The notes beneath the pieces are model-generated. The model was given only the letters and a program-made list of their open reading frames with translations, was not told where the DNA came from and did no database searches. Below, in pieces: positions 7,010-14,796 of a DNA stretch of 20,585 nt. Source of the stretch: DATJYV01 sp035499415 (GTDB taxonomy: Bacteria > Bacteroidota > Ignavibacteria > UBA10030). Location of the stretch: contig DATJYV010000211.1 in assembly GCA_035499415.1 (NCBI GenBank), positions 1 to 20,585 of the forward strand. Direction: 5' to 3'. The position numbers and the translations under genes were made by a program. The number at the start of each line of letters is the position of its first letter. Positions within the stretch are counted from its first letter, which is position 1.

Positions 7010-7542
7010 TGAACGTACTCGTCCGAATATTGTTTCATGATCGCATGGCGGAAGGCCGATGCATCCTCTCCGGTGTCGAATTTGCCCACGCTCACGCGGT
7101 ACATCTTGTCATCCGGATCGAAGCGGTTAAAAATCGGTTTATCCTTGAACCGCCCCTTTGCGATTTTCTGAGCACGCAAGGCATTCGCGGCTTTTGAAAA
7201 TGCTCCGACCTGAACGGTGTACATCGGGTTCTCGGGCCGGACAATCTTTCTCACGGCGGATGCCTTCATCCTCTCCCGTTTCACGAGTGCGATGGAAACG
7301 GTGTCCTGGCGCGCCTTGAACCTGGGTGACGACCGTCCCGTTCGCTTCGTCCTCACCGAATCCCGTTTTCCGACGCTTCCTTGACGCACCGCATGCGCAC
7401 CGGCCGGGTCCGCGGCCGCGGACGGGAGCTGCGGGTTCGCGGCATGGGTTCCCGAGCCGGTTTCTTCCGAGACACCGCATCCGCACAGGAGGACGACGCC
7501 GCACGCGAGGAGTGACGGCAGAACGGGGAGACGGCAACGCAC
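6982..7542 (-). CDS. SPOR-domain lipoprotein (first of tandem pair)
   Basis: The 186-residue protein has a signal peptide with a lipobox-like end (VVLLCGC, Cys22 the probable lipidated residue). It predicts an envelope-anchored lipoprotein. A disordered Ala/Ser/Arg-rich linker leads to a C-terminal SPOR domain at about 108-184 (MYTVQVGAFSKAANALRAQK, then KMYRVSVGKFDTGEDASAF). The start is a GTG at 7540-7542, 13 bases after the deoC stop, so it is probably co-transcribed with deoC. Its 3' end overlaps the next SPOR gene by 28 bases. The two SPOR proteins share layout but little sequence outside the domain, which suggests an old duplication or parallel recruitment. Confidence 0.85.
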   Translation of the reverse strand: MRCRLPVLPSLLACGVVLLCGCGVSEETGSGTHAANPQLPSAAADPAGAHAVRQGSVGKRDSVRTKRTGRSSPRFKARQDTVSIALVKRERMKASAVRKIVRPENPMYTVQVGAFSKAANALRAQKIAKGRFKDKPIFNRFDPDDKMYRVSVGKFDTGEDASAFRHAIMKQYSDEYVQCWIIYIAR

Positions 7543-7555
7543 GGTGCGGGATCTT

Positions 7556-8443
7556 TTAATAGGCAGATGCGGGAACGGCGGATTCCGGCGCGACGATCTT
7601 CACGCTCGCGCTCGCACCGATGCGGTCCGCGCCGCTGGCGACAAGAGCTGCGGCGTCTTCGTGGGTCCGAATGCCTCCCGATGCCTTGACTCCCATCCCC
7701 GGCCCGACCACGCGCCTCATGAGCGCGATGTCCCCCACGGTGGCTCCGCCTTTGGCAAAACCGGTCGACGTTTTCACGAAGTCCGCACCGGCCCGTTTTG
7801 CCAGGACGCATCCCTTCACTTTTTCTTCATCGATCAACAGCCCGGTCTCGAGGATGACCTTGGTGAGAACGCTGCGCCGATGGGCAACCGTCGTGACGGC
7901 CCGGATGTCCTGCTCGACGGCGTCGTAATCGCCGGACTTCAAGAGTCCGACATTGATGACCATGTCGACCTCTTGTGCTCCGTCCTTGATTGCCTGCTCG
8001 GCTTCGTACGCCTTCGCCGCAGTAGAGGTGGCACCGAGCGGAAACCCGATGACCGTACACACTTTCACGTTCGAATCACGCAGCAGGCGGGCACAGAGCC
8101 CCACATACGAAGGATTAATACAGACGCTCGCGAAGGAGTACTGTTTCGCTTCCGTGCAGAGCTTCTCAACTTCCGCGCGCGACGCATCGGGCCGCAGGAG
8201 TGTGTGGTCGATCATGCGGGCAAGGGAGATGTCGAATCCACCTGCCGCAAGCCCGACCCCTGCCGTGATTCGGTCGGCCCCCACCCTGACGATGTTGCTC
8301 ACCCCCGCCTTGTTATGGACGACGCACAGGTTGTCGCTGCAAATTCCATCCTCGCAGCACATGTGGGCGTTCGATTCCTTCAACACCTCTTCGATAAGCC
8401 GAAGGATCGTCGACCGGTCGACGTTTAACGGTTGCGTACTCAT
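7556..8443 (-). CDS. deoC: Deoxyribose-phosphate aldolase with N-terminal Cys-rich extension
   Basis: DeoC splits 2-deoxyribose-5-phosphate into acetaldehyde and glyceraldehyde-3-phosphate in deoxynucleoside salvage. The class I aldolase residues are present: Asp160 in VDMVINVG, the Schiff-base Lys224 in FVKTSTGFAKGGAT, and Lys253 in VKASGGIRT. The catalytic barrel begins near residue 73 (LARMIDHTLLRPD). The protein has 295 residues against about 220-260 for the family, because of an N-terminal extension of about 70 residues. That extension carries MCCEDGICSDNLC (Cys29, 30, 35, 40). The ATG at 8441-8443 has no Shine-Dalgarno and lies only 7 bases past a promoter -10, so the mRNA may be leaderless. 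Two SPOR-protein genes follow closely. Confidence 0.95.
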   Translation of the reverse strand: MSTQPLNVDRSTILRLIEEVLKESNAHMCCEDGICSDNLCVVHNKAGVSNIVRVGADRITAGVGLAAGGFDISLARMIDHTLLRPDASRAEVEKLCTEAKQYSFASVCINPSYVGLCARLLRDSNVKVCTVIGFPLGATSTAAKAYEAEQAIKDGAQEVDMVINVGLLKSGDYDAVEQDIRAVTTVAHRRSVLTKVILETGLLIDEEKVKGCVLAKRAGADFVKTSTGFAKGGATVGDIALMRRVVGPGMGVKASGGIRTHEDAAALVASGADRIGASASVKIVAPESAVPASAY

Positions 8444-8450
8444 GTGTTGG

Positions 8451-8478
8451 AATATAGAAGAAAATCAGGAACTTGCAA
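8451..8478 (-). promoter_or_regulatory. Probable deoC promoter giving a leaderless mRNA
   Basis: On the minus strand TTGCAA (8473-8478) and TATATT (8451-8456) are 16 bases apart. The expected start of transcription falls on or next to the A of the deoC ATG, and no ribosome binding site precedes that ATG. Confidence 0.5.
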
Positions 8479-8540
8479 AAACCCGGCGTGAAAACTCGTG
8501 AGAATGGTTGTCAGGGTGCGGAATGAAATCGCGCGACGCA

Positions 8541-8568
8541 CAAATTGTTTCGGGGGCAGCACAATTTG
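8541..8568. terminator. Inverted repeat between the secreted-protein gene and deoC
   Basis: CAAATTGT and ACAATTTG form a perfect 8-bp stem around a 12-base G-rich loop, 70 bases past the stop of the upstream gene. No T-run follows, so it may be a weak terminator, a processing site or an operator upstream of the deoC promoter. Confidence 0.35.
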
Positions 8569-8638
8569 GGCAAGCCGCGAAGGATGGAATCTGCGCAGCC
8601 GCGTGGTGAGAAAGATTGAACGAGGAATTACTCCTGCA

Positions 8639-10588
8639 TTAACGACCACCTTTTGCAAGGAGCTTGACGTAGCTTTCATAATAATGAATCGCGAATCCGC
8701 GGAATCCCCTGCTCTGGCTAAGCTCGATCGCCGCGGCATTCATGACTGCCGAAATTCTTGAAGAGGGATACGAAGCGAAACTCAACCGGTCGCCGGGGAC
8801 CGGTGTTGTTTGCGAGACGGGCCATCGGAGGACGGTTGACGCAGCAACGCCCTGGGTGCGAAGAAGATTCTCCATGGCCGGCCGTTGCCGGGGGGATACG
8901 ACGTAGACGGTCGCGCTGTCGGGTCCCGGCACCAGCACCACCTCCTGGTCGGTGCTCTGTGTCGTCCATAATCCCGTTTGTGGCTTGCCGCGGAATGTCA
9001 TCAAATCCTCGTCGGGGAGGAGGCCTGTTTCCAATCCCACGAACGCCTGTTTGTTGGTCCGGGTTGCATACGCCACCTCGTCGCTCGAGTGCAGGATGAT
9101 TCCGTCGATCCCGTACGCTGCCGTTCGATAGCTCATCAAGACGACATTGTCCATCAGGTCGATCACGTGTTCGTGGAGCGGCTTTCGGACTCCGTGGAAG
9201 GAGACGAGTTCCGCCTCGCCGGAATATTCATCGGCGTTATCGAACCAGAAAGGGATATCCGCGCCAATCCCCAGTCCTCCGGACCGGGCTGACTCTGCCG
9301 CTTTTTCGAGGAGCGCCAGGTAGTTGTCGACGATCCACCCGTGCCGTCCTCCGCCGAAGCCGGGGAGCAAGTATCCCTCGACGTCGAGATGGACTGCTGT
9401 GAATCGCTCCGCGGGCTGGACGCCGGCGTTATAGCGGGCGATATTCTCGATGGTGCCGAGGACGAATTGCCTCTGATTGGGGAGCACAAAATTCTTGTCG
9501 CCAATCAGCGCGTCCACCCGTATATGTTTGGCGGAACACGCGGCGAGGAAACGACGAAATCGTTCAGGCTTCAGGGTGATGCCCATCAGCGAACGGAAGT
9601 CCGATGGCTCGTACGGAATCGCAAGGAAGAGGAGATTAAAGTGCTGCTGGGTGAGGAAGTTGAGCAACTCGTCTTCCCCCGCCTTGTCGCCGAGAATTTT
9701 GTCGGCCGACCAGGTCCAGAGCGCCTTGTCAAGATTCCGCTGGGGCAGACGGCTGGCCGCGGCGGAGGGGAGAACGGGAACGGGAAAACGGGTGACGCAG
9801 AAGGCGAGCGTCTTGATCATGATCTGACCCGATGCCGGTCCCACGGCTTCGAAGACAATGGAAGCGAGCTGTCGCCTGTTAATCTGCGGCGAAAATGCGG
9901 AGAGCGGAACGACCGCCACCTGCCACGTCGTGTCGATGACCCTCCGGGCAAGGTACGTCGAAACATCGCCGACGGGGAGGGCGTCGTCACGGGCGAGCCA
10001 GGCCGCATCCGCCACCTTGAGCGTAACTTGTTCGCCTCCCTTTCGTCCCCGGATCCAGAATGTGAGATAAGAAAACGGACTTGCGTCGAACAGTACGCGT
10101 GAGCGCGGAGGTGTGGCGGAGTTGAACAGATGCATCCACATTCCGCAGTATCCCGCGCCGGCCTTCTGATAGGAGATCACGAGGGCGCGGCGGCCTCCGG
10201 GCACGACGGCATATTCGGCGGCGGCGCTGCTCGGCTCACGCTGATACACATTGAAGACTCCGCCGAGCGCATTCACCGCCTTGAAATCGAATTGCGAGAC
10301 GAGATAGGAGTTACCGGCGAACGGCGGCGTTTGGCTTTGCACCACGGCAGACACGTTGACGGGGAGCGAATCACGCAATACATGAACGGTCGCGACATCG
10401 CCCGAGGGGTCGTGCGCGACGCCGACCTGACCGAGGAGAATGTCGGACCACCTTCTGAGATTCCAGTCGGAGGCCGCAAGCTTCGTCGAGGGGGATTGCG
10501 CCAGAAGGATCGAAGAAGCAAATGCCGTCAGGAAAAAGAATTTTGCCCGCACTCCCCGAATCAACGAAGACCCGTTTCCAGTTTTCAT
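8639..10588 (-). CDS. Secreted two-domain protein: jelly-roll plus TIM-barrel-like (glycosidase-like)
   Basis: The 649-residue protein has a signal peptide (about 1-30, ending SSILLAQ). Residues about 90-265 look like a galactose-binding or CBM-type jelly roll (FSYLTFWIRGRKGGEQVTLKV, then WQVAVVPLSAF, ending in QIMIKTLAF). Residues about 288-645 look like a beta/alpha barrel of glycoside-hydrolase type: LLFLAIPYE, then HLDVEGY (400-406, acidic pair), IGADIPFWFD, DNVVLMSYRT (480-489), VGLETG (517-522) and GFAIHYYES (631-639). About 75 residues (533-605) are inserted before the last strand. I cannot name a family or substrate. Asp402, Glu404, Glu520 and Glu638 are candidate acidic catalytic residues by position only. 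The start is the ATG at 10586-10588 with a weak GAAAGA ahead. It lies 8 bases after the methyltransferase stop, so it is the last gene of the dinB-led run. Confidence 0.7.
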   Translation of the reverse strand: MKTGNGSSLIRGVRAKFFFLTAFASSILLAQSPSTKLAASDWNLRRWSDILLGQVGVAHDPSGDVATVHVLRDSLPVNVSAVVQSQTPPFAGNSYLVSQFDFKAVNALGGVFNVYQREPSSAAAEYAVVPGGRRALVISYQKAGAGYCGMWMHLFNSATPPRSRVLFDASPFSYLTFWIRGRKGGEQVTLKVADAAWLARDDALPVGDVSTYLARRVIDTTWQVAVVPLSAFSPQINRRQLASIVFEAVGPASGQIMIKTLAFCVTRFPVPVLPSAAASRLPQRNLDKALWTWSADKILGDKAGEDELLNFLTQQHFNLLFLAIPYEPSDFRSLMGITLKPERFRRFLAACSAKHIRVDALIGDKNFVLPNQRQFVLGTIENIARYNAGVQPAERFTAVHLDVEGYLLPGFGGGRHGWIVDNYLALLEKAAESARSGGLGIGADIPFWFDNADEYSGEAELVSFHGVRKPLHEHVIDLMDNVVLMSYRTAAYGIDGIILHSSDEVAYATRTNKQAFVGLETGLLPDEDLMTFRGKPQTGLWTTQSTDQEVVLVPGPDSATVYVVSPRQRPAMENLLRTQGVAASTVLRWPVSQTTPVPGDRLSFASYPSSRISAVMNAAAIELSQSRGFRGFAIHYYESYVKLLAKGGR

Positions 10589-10596
10589 TCTTTCTT

Positions 10597-11817
10597 TCAG
10601 CGACTTTTGTGAAACAGCACGATGCGATTCGTATTGGTACCCCCGACGTTATTCCTCACCCCCCAGATGTTCGCCGTCTTGGTGAATTTCTGCGTGTTGA
10701 TAAGGATCGCCGGACATTCGAAGCCGGCTTCGATCCCGGCAGGAATCACGGCCTCTTCGAGCCGGACAGACCGGCGGCGGAGTTCTCCGACTTCGAACGC
10801 GACCCATCCGCCAGCGCGTGTCACCCGATAAAATTCCTTCAGCGCCCCGGCAATCAGGGCGGTCCAGTTCTGAAGAGACCCGGCTCCGGCGTCGACTCCG
10901 TGCACGTGTCGTCCGTCAATGCCGTTGAACCAGCAGCGGAGCCAATTATCCTCGCGGTAGTTGACAATGTTCAAGAACGGAGGGGATGTCACGGTGAGTT
11001 GCACGACGTTGTTCCGGATTTTGTCGAGTGCGCGCGCGTCGCTCGTGAACACGCGCGCGGACTGCGCCGCCCGACGCAGAGCACGGCGCTGCAGGGGGGT
11101 CACATTGCGCAGAAGACTCCGCGACTTGCGCATGATAATTTCCCGCACATCTCTGTATTCCGTCCGCTGGTTCAACCGCTTGTTGATCCTTCGCTGCCTC
11201 TCGGGGCTCACGGCCTGATTCGGGGGAAGGGTGTAGATGGAGAAAAATCCGCGGGAATGACCCGTCAGCCGATTCGTCGCAACCATCCGGATCCATCGGT
11301 CGGCGCGGTCTTCGAGCCCGGATTTTCGGCGACCATCAAGATATTTTCCCAGTGAAACAATTTCGGACTCGGTCCGGCGATCGTAAAACATCGAAAGGTC
11401 GATATCCGCGCGCACCCTGACCGAAAACGGAACGCCCTCCAGCCGCTTTTGTACCTCGTCGACGGAGGGAACATCCAGCCGGGGCAGGCAGAGGATTTCG
11501 CTCAGCGGGTTGGTGTCGCTCGCAATGACGGAGCGGCCGAGCAATGCCGACTCAACGGCCGTTGTTCCGCGGCCGCTGAAAGGGTCCATCACCCCATCGT
11601 TTCGTTCTGTCAGAAAGTTGATAAAAAACCTCGGGAGCTCCGCCTTGAAACAGGCGCGGTAGGAGATCTCATGGAGGGAGGAGCTTTGTCGCTGCCTTGC
11701 CGTCCAAAACTCTGCGGCGTAGCGCGGGATCCGCCGGCCGGCGACATCGACAAAATCCCGGTGCGCCCGGTCGACCCGGCTCGTCAGCTGCGTTTCCAGG
11801 TAGGCGTCAAGCTTCAT
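10597..11817 (-). CDS. DNA methyltransferase (N6-adenine or N4-cytosine type), no restriction partner
   Basis: The 406-residue protein carries the AdoMet-binding motif I DPFSGRGTT (Asp78-Thr86), followed by VIASDTNPLSE. The catalytic motif IV TSPPF is at residues 277-281. Motif I precedes motif IV with about 190 residues between them; that gap may hold the target-recognition region, giving an alpha-like motif order. SPPF is common in N4-cytosine enzymes but also occurs in N6-adenine enzymes, so the modified base is uncertain. No endonuclease gene is adjacent, so it looks like an orphan methyltransferase for epigenetic marking, or a relic of a restriction-modification system. The gene lies 48 bases after the exported-protein stop and 8 bases before the secreted barrel protein. 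The ATG start has no strong ribosome binding site. Confidence 0.88.
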   Translation of the reverse strand: MKLDAYLETQLTSRVDRAHRDFVDVAGRRIPRYAAEFWTARQRQSSSLHEISYRACFKAELPRFFINFLTERNDGVMDPFSGRGTTAVESALLGRSVIASDTNPLSEILCLPRLDVPSVDEVQKRLEGVPFSVRVRADIDLSMFYDRRTESEIVSLGKYLDGRRKSGLEDRADRWIRMVATNRLTGHSRGFFSIYTLPPNQAVSPERQRRINKRLNQRTEYRDVREIIMRKSRSLLRNVTPLQRRALRRAAQSARVFTSDARALDKIRNNVVQLTVTSPPFLNIVNYREDNWLRCWFNGIDGRHVHGVDAGAGSLQNWTALIAGALKEFYRVTRAGGWVAFEVGELRRRSVRLEEAVIPAGIEAGFECPAILINTQKFTKTANIWGVRNNVGGTNTNRIVLFHKSR

Positions 11818-11865
11818 GATGAAAGGTACAAACTTTTCCCGGTAACTGCATTCGCGGCCGGTGAA

Positions 11866-12483
11866 TCAACGCGCAGGTCGTTCGTACCGGAGGAAATTTC
11901 CGGCCAACCGGCGAAAGATAACCCTATACGCCGGCCGATAGGCGGTTTCGTACTGTTTCGAATGATGGGCGGCGGGATAGTTCGAACTTCGCATCTGCTG
12001 GAAATATTTTGCGAGAGAGTCGGGCGAAAATCCGATCAGCGTTGCTGCAGCCGGACGCCGCAGCTCCTCCAGCCATTGCACAAGAGTTTGGCGGGACGCT
12101 TCAAACCCGTTCGAGGTTTGAACCATCGCGGAGAGCAGAGATCGGGGGTCGCCGCCGCGGGCCTTAAAAGGCCTGAGATTGAGACGGACAAGCATACTGT
12201 CGGGCGAAATGATTTCCTCAAGCGGCTCGCTCGTATCGGCCTCGACCGATTTAAGTTCGTCAACCAGATATCCCATCATCTCCGACGTATCCGCCATGAA
12301 ATGCTCATTTCCCATCGCCGCCTGGTAGACGAGTTTGTAGATGTCGGCCGGCTCCATCCTAGGATGCCGCCTGGTTTGGTCCAGCACGACCGGAACGATC
12401 GAACGAATTCGACCGGCGGGAATGGATTGTTGGCCCAGCGGCAGGACGAGAGCCAGAGTCAGGACAAATCCGGTTGCGCGCAT
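11866..12483 (-). CDS. Conserved exported protein of unknown function
   Basis: The 205-residue protein has a signal peptide (about 1-23, FVLTLALVLPLGQQSIPAG). The mature part is mainly helical with distinctive stretches: DIYKLVYQAAMGNEHFM (about 47-63), EPLEEIISPDSMLVRLNLRP (about 86-105), and a Tyr/Arg-rich C-terminus (YETAYRPAYRVIF). The MGNEH and RLNLRP blocks look like family signatures, and I recall similar hypothetical proteins, but I cannot name a domain or activity. It lies 40 bases after dinB and 48 bases before the methyltransferase, probably in one transcript. The ATG at 12481-12483 has no clear Shine-Dalgarno. Confidence 0.7.
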   Translation of the reverse strand: MRATGFVLTLALVLPLGQQSIPAGRIRSIVPVVLDQTRRHPRMEPADIYKLVYQAAMGNEHFMADTSEMMGYLVDELKSVEADTSEPLEEIISPDSMLVRLNLRPFKARGGDPRSLLSAMVQTSNGFEASRQTLVQWLEELRRPAAATLIGFSPDSLAKYFQQMRSSNYPAAHHSKQYETAYRPAYRVIFRRLAGNFLRYERPAR

Positions 12484-12523
12484 CGGGAAATTTATGGGGA
12501 AAAAACCGGGTTGAGTGAGATAG

Positions 12524-13678
12524 TCAGACGCCGCCCACGTGAATCACGTCCTGTCCGAACTTTTTGCGAATTTCGTTGACCGCAGAAAGCATGTCCTGGC
12601 GGGCGCGCACGTCCGGGAACAGGTCAAGCTCCGTCTGCGATACTTCAACAAGGTTCGAAAGTGCCACACCCAGCAGCCGCACCGCCATCTTTCTCCTGTA
12701 TGAGTCACGGAGCAACTCGCGGACGGTGCGTGAGACGACAGTATCGTCGTTCGTCGGTTCGATGGACGAGGCGCGGGTGATCGTCTTGAAATCGGCGTAG
12801 CGGAGCTTGAGTGAAACAGTCCCCGCCTTGCACGATTTCTTTCGTACTGAGGCGCAAACGTCTTCGACCAGCGGAAACAACCGACGTTCCATCTCTGTGA
12901 TGTCTGGAATATCATGGCTGAACGTTTGTTCACGGCTGATGCTCTGGCGCGAAATCTCGGGATGAACAGTATACGATCCGCTCCCGTTTGCCACTTCAAA
13001 AATCCATCCTCCGTGCCTGCCCAGAATCGCCGTCAGTTTCTCCCGCGTGAGTTTTTGAAGGTCGGCGATCTGTCGAAATCCTTTTTGATGGAGCAATTCC
13101 TCGGTCTTCTTCCCGACTCCCGGAATGGTGCCGACGGGGAGAGGCGCGAGAAATGATTTTTCCGTTCCGTGCGGGACGATAATGACGCCGTTGGGCTTGA
13201 CGGTGTTTGCCGCGATCTTTGCGAGCGTCTTATTTGACGCAAGGGCGATCGTGCACGGCAGGCGGAGCTCGTCCCAAACGAGCTTTTGCACATTTTTCAT
13301 GAATCCGGGGAGGTCGTTCCCGTAGAGAGCTTCGCATCCGGTAAAATCGAGATTCATCTCGTCGATGGATGCGCGTTCGACGACGGGCGCGAGTTCGCAC
13401 AATCGCTTGTAGAGACGGTCGGAGTACTCTCCGTATTCTCCGTGACTCCCGGGGACAACGATGAGATTCGGGCAGAGGCGAATCGCCCGGCTCGTCGGCA
13501 TCGCGGACCGGACGCCGAACTTCCGCGCCTCATACGAAGCGGACGCGACGACGCCCCGACCGCCCGGCGTTCCGCCGACAACAACCGGTTTCCCGTTGAG
13601 CGACGGATTCTTGATCCGCTCGACGGAGACGAAGAAGCAGTCGAGGTCGAGATGGGCGATCTGGCGAAGGGAGGTCAC
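12524..13678 (-). CDS. dinB: DNA polymerase IV (Y-family translesion polymerase)
   Basis: This error-prone Y-family polymerase bypasses DNA lesions. Palm metal ligands are visible as Asp11 in HLDLDCFF and the Asp106-Glu107 pair in SIDEMNLD. Phe16 is the probable steric gate, and RKFGVRSAM is the finger signature. The helix-hairpin-helix thumb reads GTIPGVGKKTEELL. The little-finger domain ends with SQTELDLF, which fits a sliding-clamp binding peptide (QxxLxLF) about 30 residues before the C-terminus. The length of 384 is usual. The start is a GTG at 13676-13678; upstream in the frame there is a stop and no other usable start, and no good ribosome binding site. It is the first gene of a minus-strand run and diverges from the thioredoxin-like gene over 110 bases. 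I saw no clear LexA box. Confidence 0.95.
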   Translation of the reverse strand: MTSLRQIAHLDLDCFFVSVERIKNPSLNGKPVVVGGTPGGRGVVASASYEARKFGVRSAMPTSRAIRLCPNLIVVPGSHGEYGEYSDRLYKRLCELAPVVERASIDEMNLDFTGCEALYGNDLPGFMKNVQKLVWDELRLPCTIALASNKTLAKIAANTVKPNGVIIVPHGTEKSFLAPLPVGTIPGVGKKTEELLHQKGFRQIADLQKLTREKLTAILGRHGGWIFEVANGSGSYTVHPEISRQSISREQTFSHDIPDITEMERRLFPLVEDVCASVRKKSCKAGTVSLKLRYADFKTITRASSIEPTNDDTVVSRTVRELLRDSYRRKMAVRLLGVALSNLVEVSQTELDLFPDVRARQDMLSAVNEIRKKFGQDVIHVGGV

Positions 13679-13788
13679 GACTTGGGAACGCGAAAGAGCG
13701 GGGGCTTGTTTTCTGAGTCGGGAATACGTTTCTTACAGACGCATGAATCTAACGATCTTCGTCCATTCTAGCAAGAAAAGAGGAACAT

Positions 13789-14349
13789 ATGGCAGCGCAA
13801 TCGATTGACATTCCGTTGAAGACAAAGATGCCCGCGTTCGAGCTCCCGGACGCATTCGGCAGGATGCATCGGAGCGCCGACCTGGTCGGAAAGGCGGGGA
13901 TCCTCGTTGCATTCACGTGCAACCACTGTCCGTATGCGGTTGCGGTCTGGCCGCGGCTGGTCAAGCTGGCATCGTTTGCGAAGAAAAGCGGGATCAATGT
14001 TGTGGCGATCAATCCCAACATTCATCCGGATTATCCTGATGACGACCCAAAAGTGATGAAGGAAAAGGTCGAGGATTGGAAGATCGAGTTTCCGTATCTC
14101 GTGGATGAATCACAGAAAATCGCCGCCGCCTACAGAGCGCAATGTACTCCCGACCTCTATCTCTTTAATAAGGACGGAGAACTCGTGTACCATGGGAGGT
14201 TTGACGATAACTGGAAGGATGAATCACGGGTCACAAAAGAAGAACTGAAAGAGGCAGTGGTGAATCTGGTCGAGAATAAGCCGATTGCAGGCCGGCAGTT
14301 TCAATCGATCGGCTGTTCGATCAAGTGGCGGGTCTATCCGTACGACTAA
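13789..14349 (+). CDS. Thioredoxin-fold redox protein (AhpC/TSA-like)
   Basis: The 186-residue protein has a thioredoxin/peroxiredoxin fold with the active-site motif CNHCPYA (Cys44, Cys47). The cis-Pro side is CTPD (Cys119-Thr-Pro), followed by LYLFNKDGELVYHGRFDD, typical of the thioredoxin-family proteins annotated as AhpC/TSA or redoxin. No signal peptide or membrane segment is present, so it is probably cytoplasmic, acting as a thiol-disulfide reductase or peroxide reductase. The third Cys next to the cis-Pro is unusual and could join the redox cycle. The ATG is preceded by AAGAGGA at a good distance. The gene diverges from dinB and is followed by the DUF486 gene 72 bases downstream. Confidence 0.9.
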   Translation: MAAQSIDIPLKTKMPAFELPDAFGRMHRSADLVGKAGILVAFTCNHCPYAVAVWPRLVKLASFAKKSGINVVAINPNIHPDYPDDDPKVMKEKVEDWKIEFPYLVDESQKIAAAYRAQCTPDLYLFNKDGELVYHGRFDDNWKDESRVTKEELKEAVVNLVENKPIAGRQFQSIGCSIKWRVYPYD

Positions 14350-14421
14350 GCCGGTCTCAACAACGAAAGCCAAAGGTCATTTGTCGCAATTCGATATCTA
14401 TCACGAACAAAGGAACCGCGC

Positions 14422-14769
14422 ATGCCGGTGATTCTTCAGACGTCGCTGCTTCTCATCTGCTCCAACCTTTTTATGACCTTCGCGTGGTATGCTCACCTTA
14501 AGAACCTGAGCGACCGAAAATGGTACGTCGCGGCGATCATAAGTTGGGGAATTGCCCTTTTTGAATATCTCCTTCAAGTTCCCGCGAATCGGATCGGCTA
14601 CACGGAGTTGAGTCTCCCCAAACTCAAGATCATGCAAGAAGTCATTATCCTTTCGGTGTTCGTTCCATTTGCGGTCTTTTATATGCGGCAACCGGTGAAA
14701 TCCGACTATCTCTGGGCGGGATTGTGTCTCCTTGGCGCAGTGTACTTCATTTTTCGGGCTCCCTCTTAA
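14422..14769 (+). CDS. DUF486 family inner-membrane protein
   Basis: The 115-residue protein has four predicted membrane helices: about 4-22 (ILQTSLLLICSNLFMTFAW), 34-52, 72-89 and 93-111. The FMTFAWYAHLKN stretch and the following WYVAAIISWGIALFEY are characteristic of DUF486, a small family related to DMT-type transporters. Its function is unknown. The start ATG at 14422 has AAAGGAA eight bases upstream. The gene may share a transcript with the thioredoxin-like gene. It converges with the GNAT gene, with 27 bases between stops that contain a short GGGTG/CACCC hairpin without a T-run. Confidence 0.88.
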   Translation: MPVILQTSLLLICSNLFMTFAWYAHLKNLSDRKWYVAAIISWGIALFEYLLQVPANRIGYTELSLPKLKIMQEVIILSVFVPFAVFYMRQPVKSDYLWAGLCLLGAVYFIFRAPS

Positions 14770-14796
14770 TCCGGGTGGTTCACCCTCATTCAAGTC

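Noticed and set aside
11449..12579. 376-codon plus-strand open frame across the methyltransferase, exported-protein and dinB genes
   Set aside because: It spans three minus-strand genes and their gaps and has no recognisable domain.
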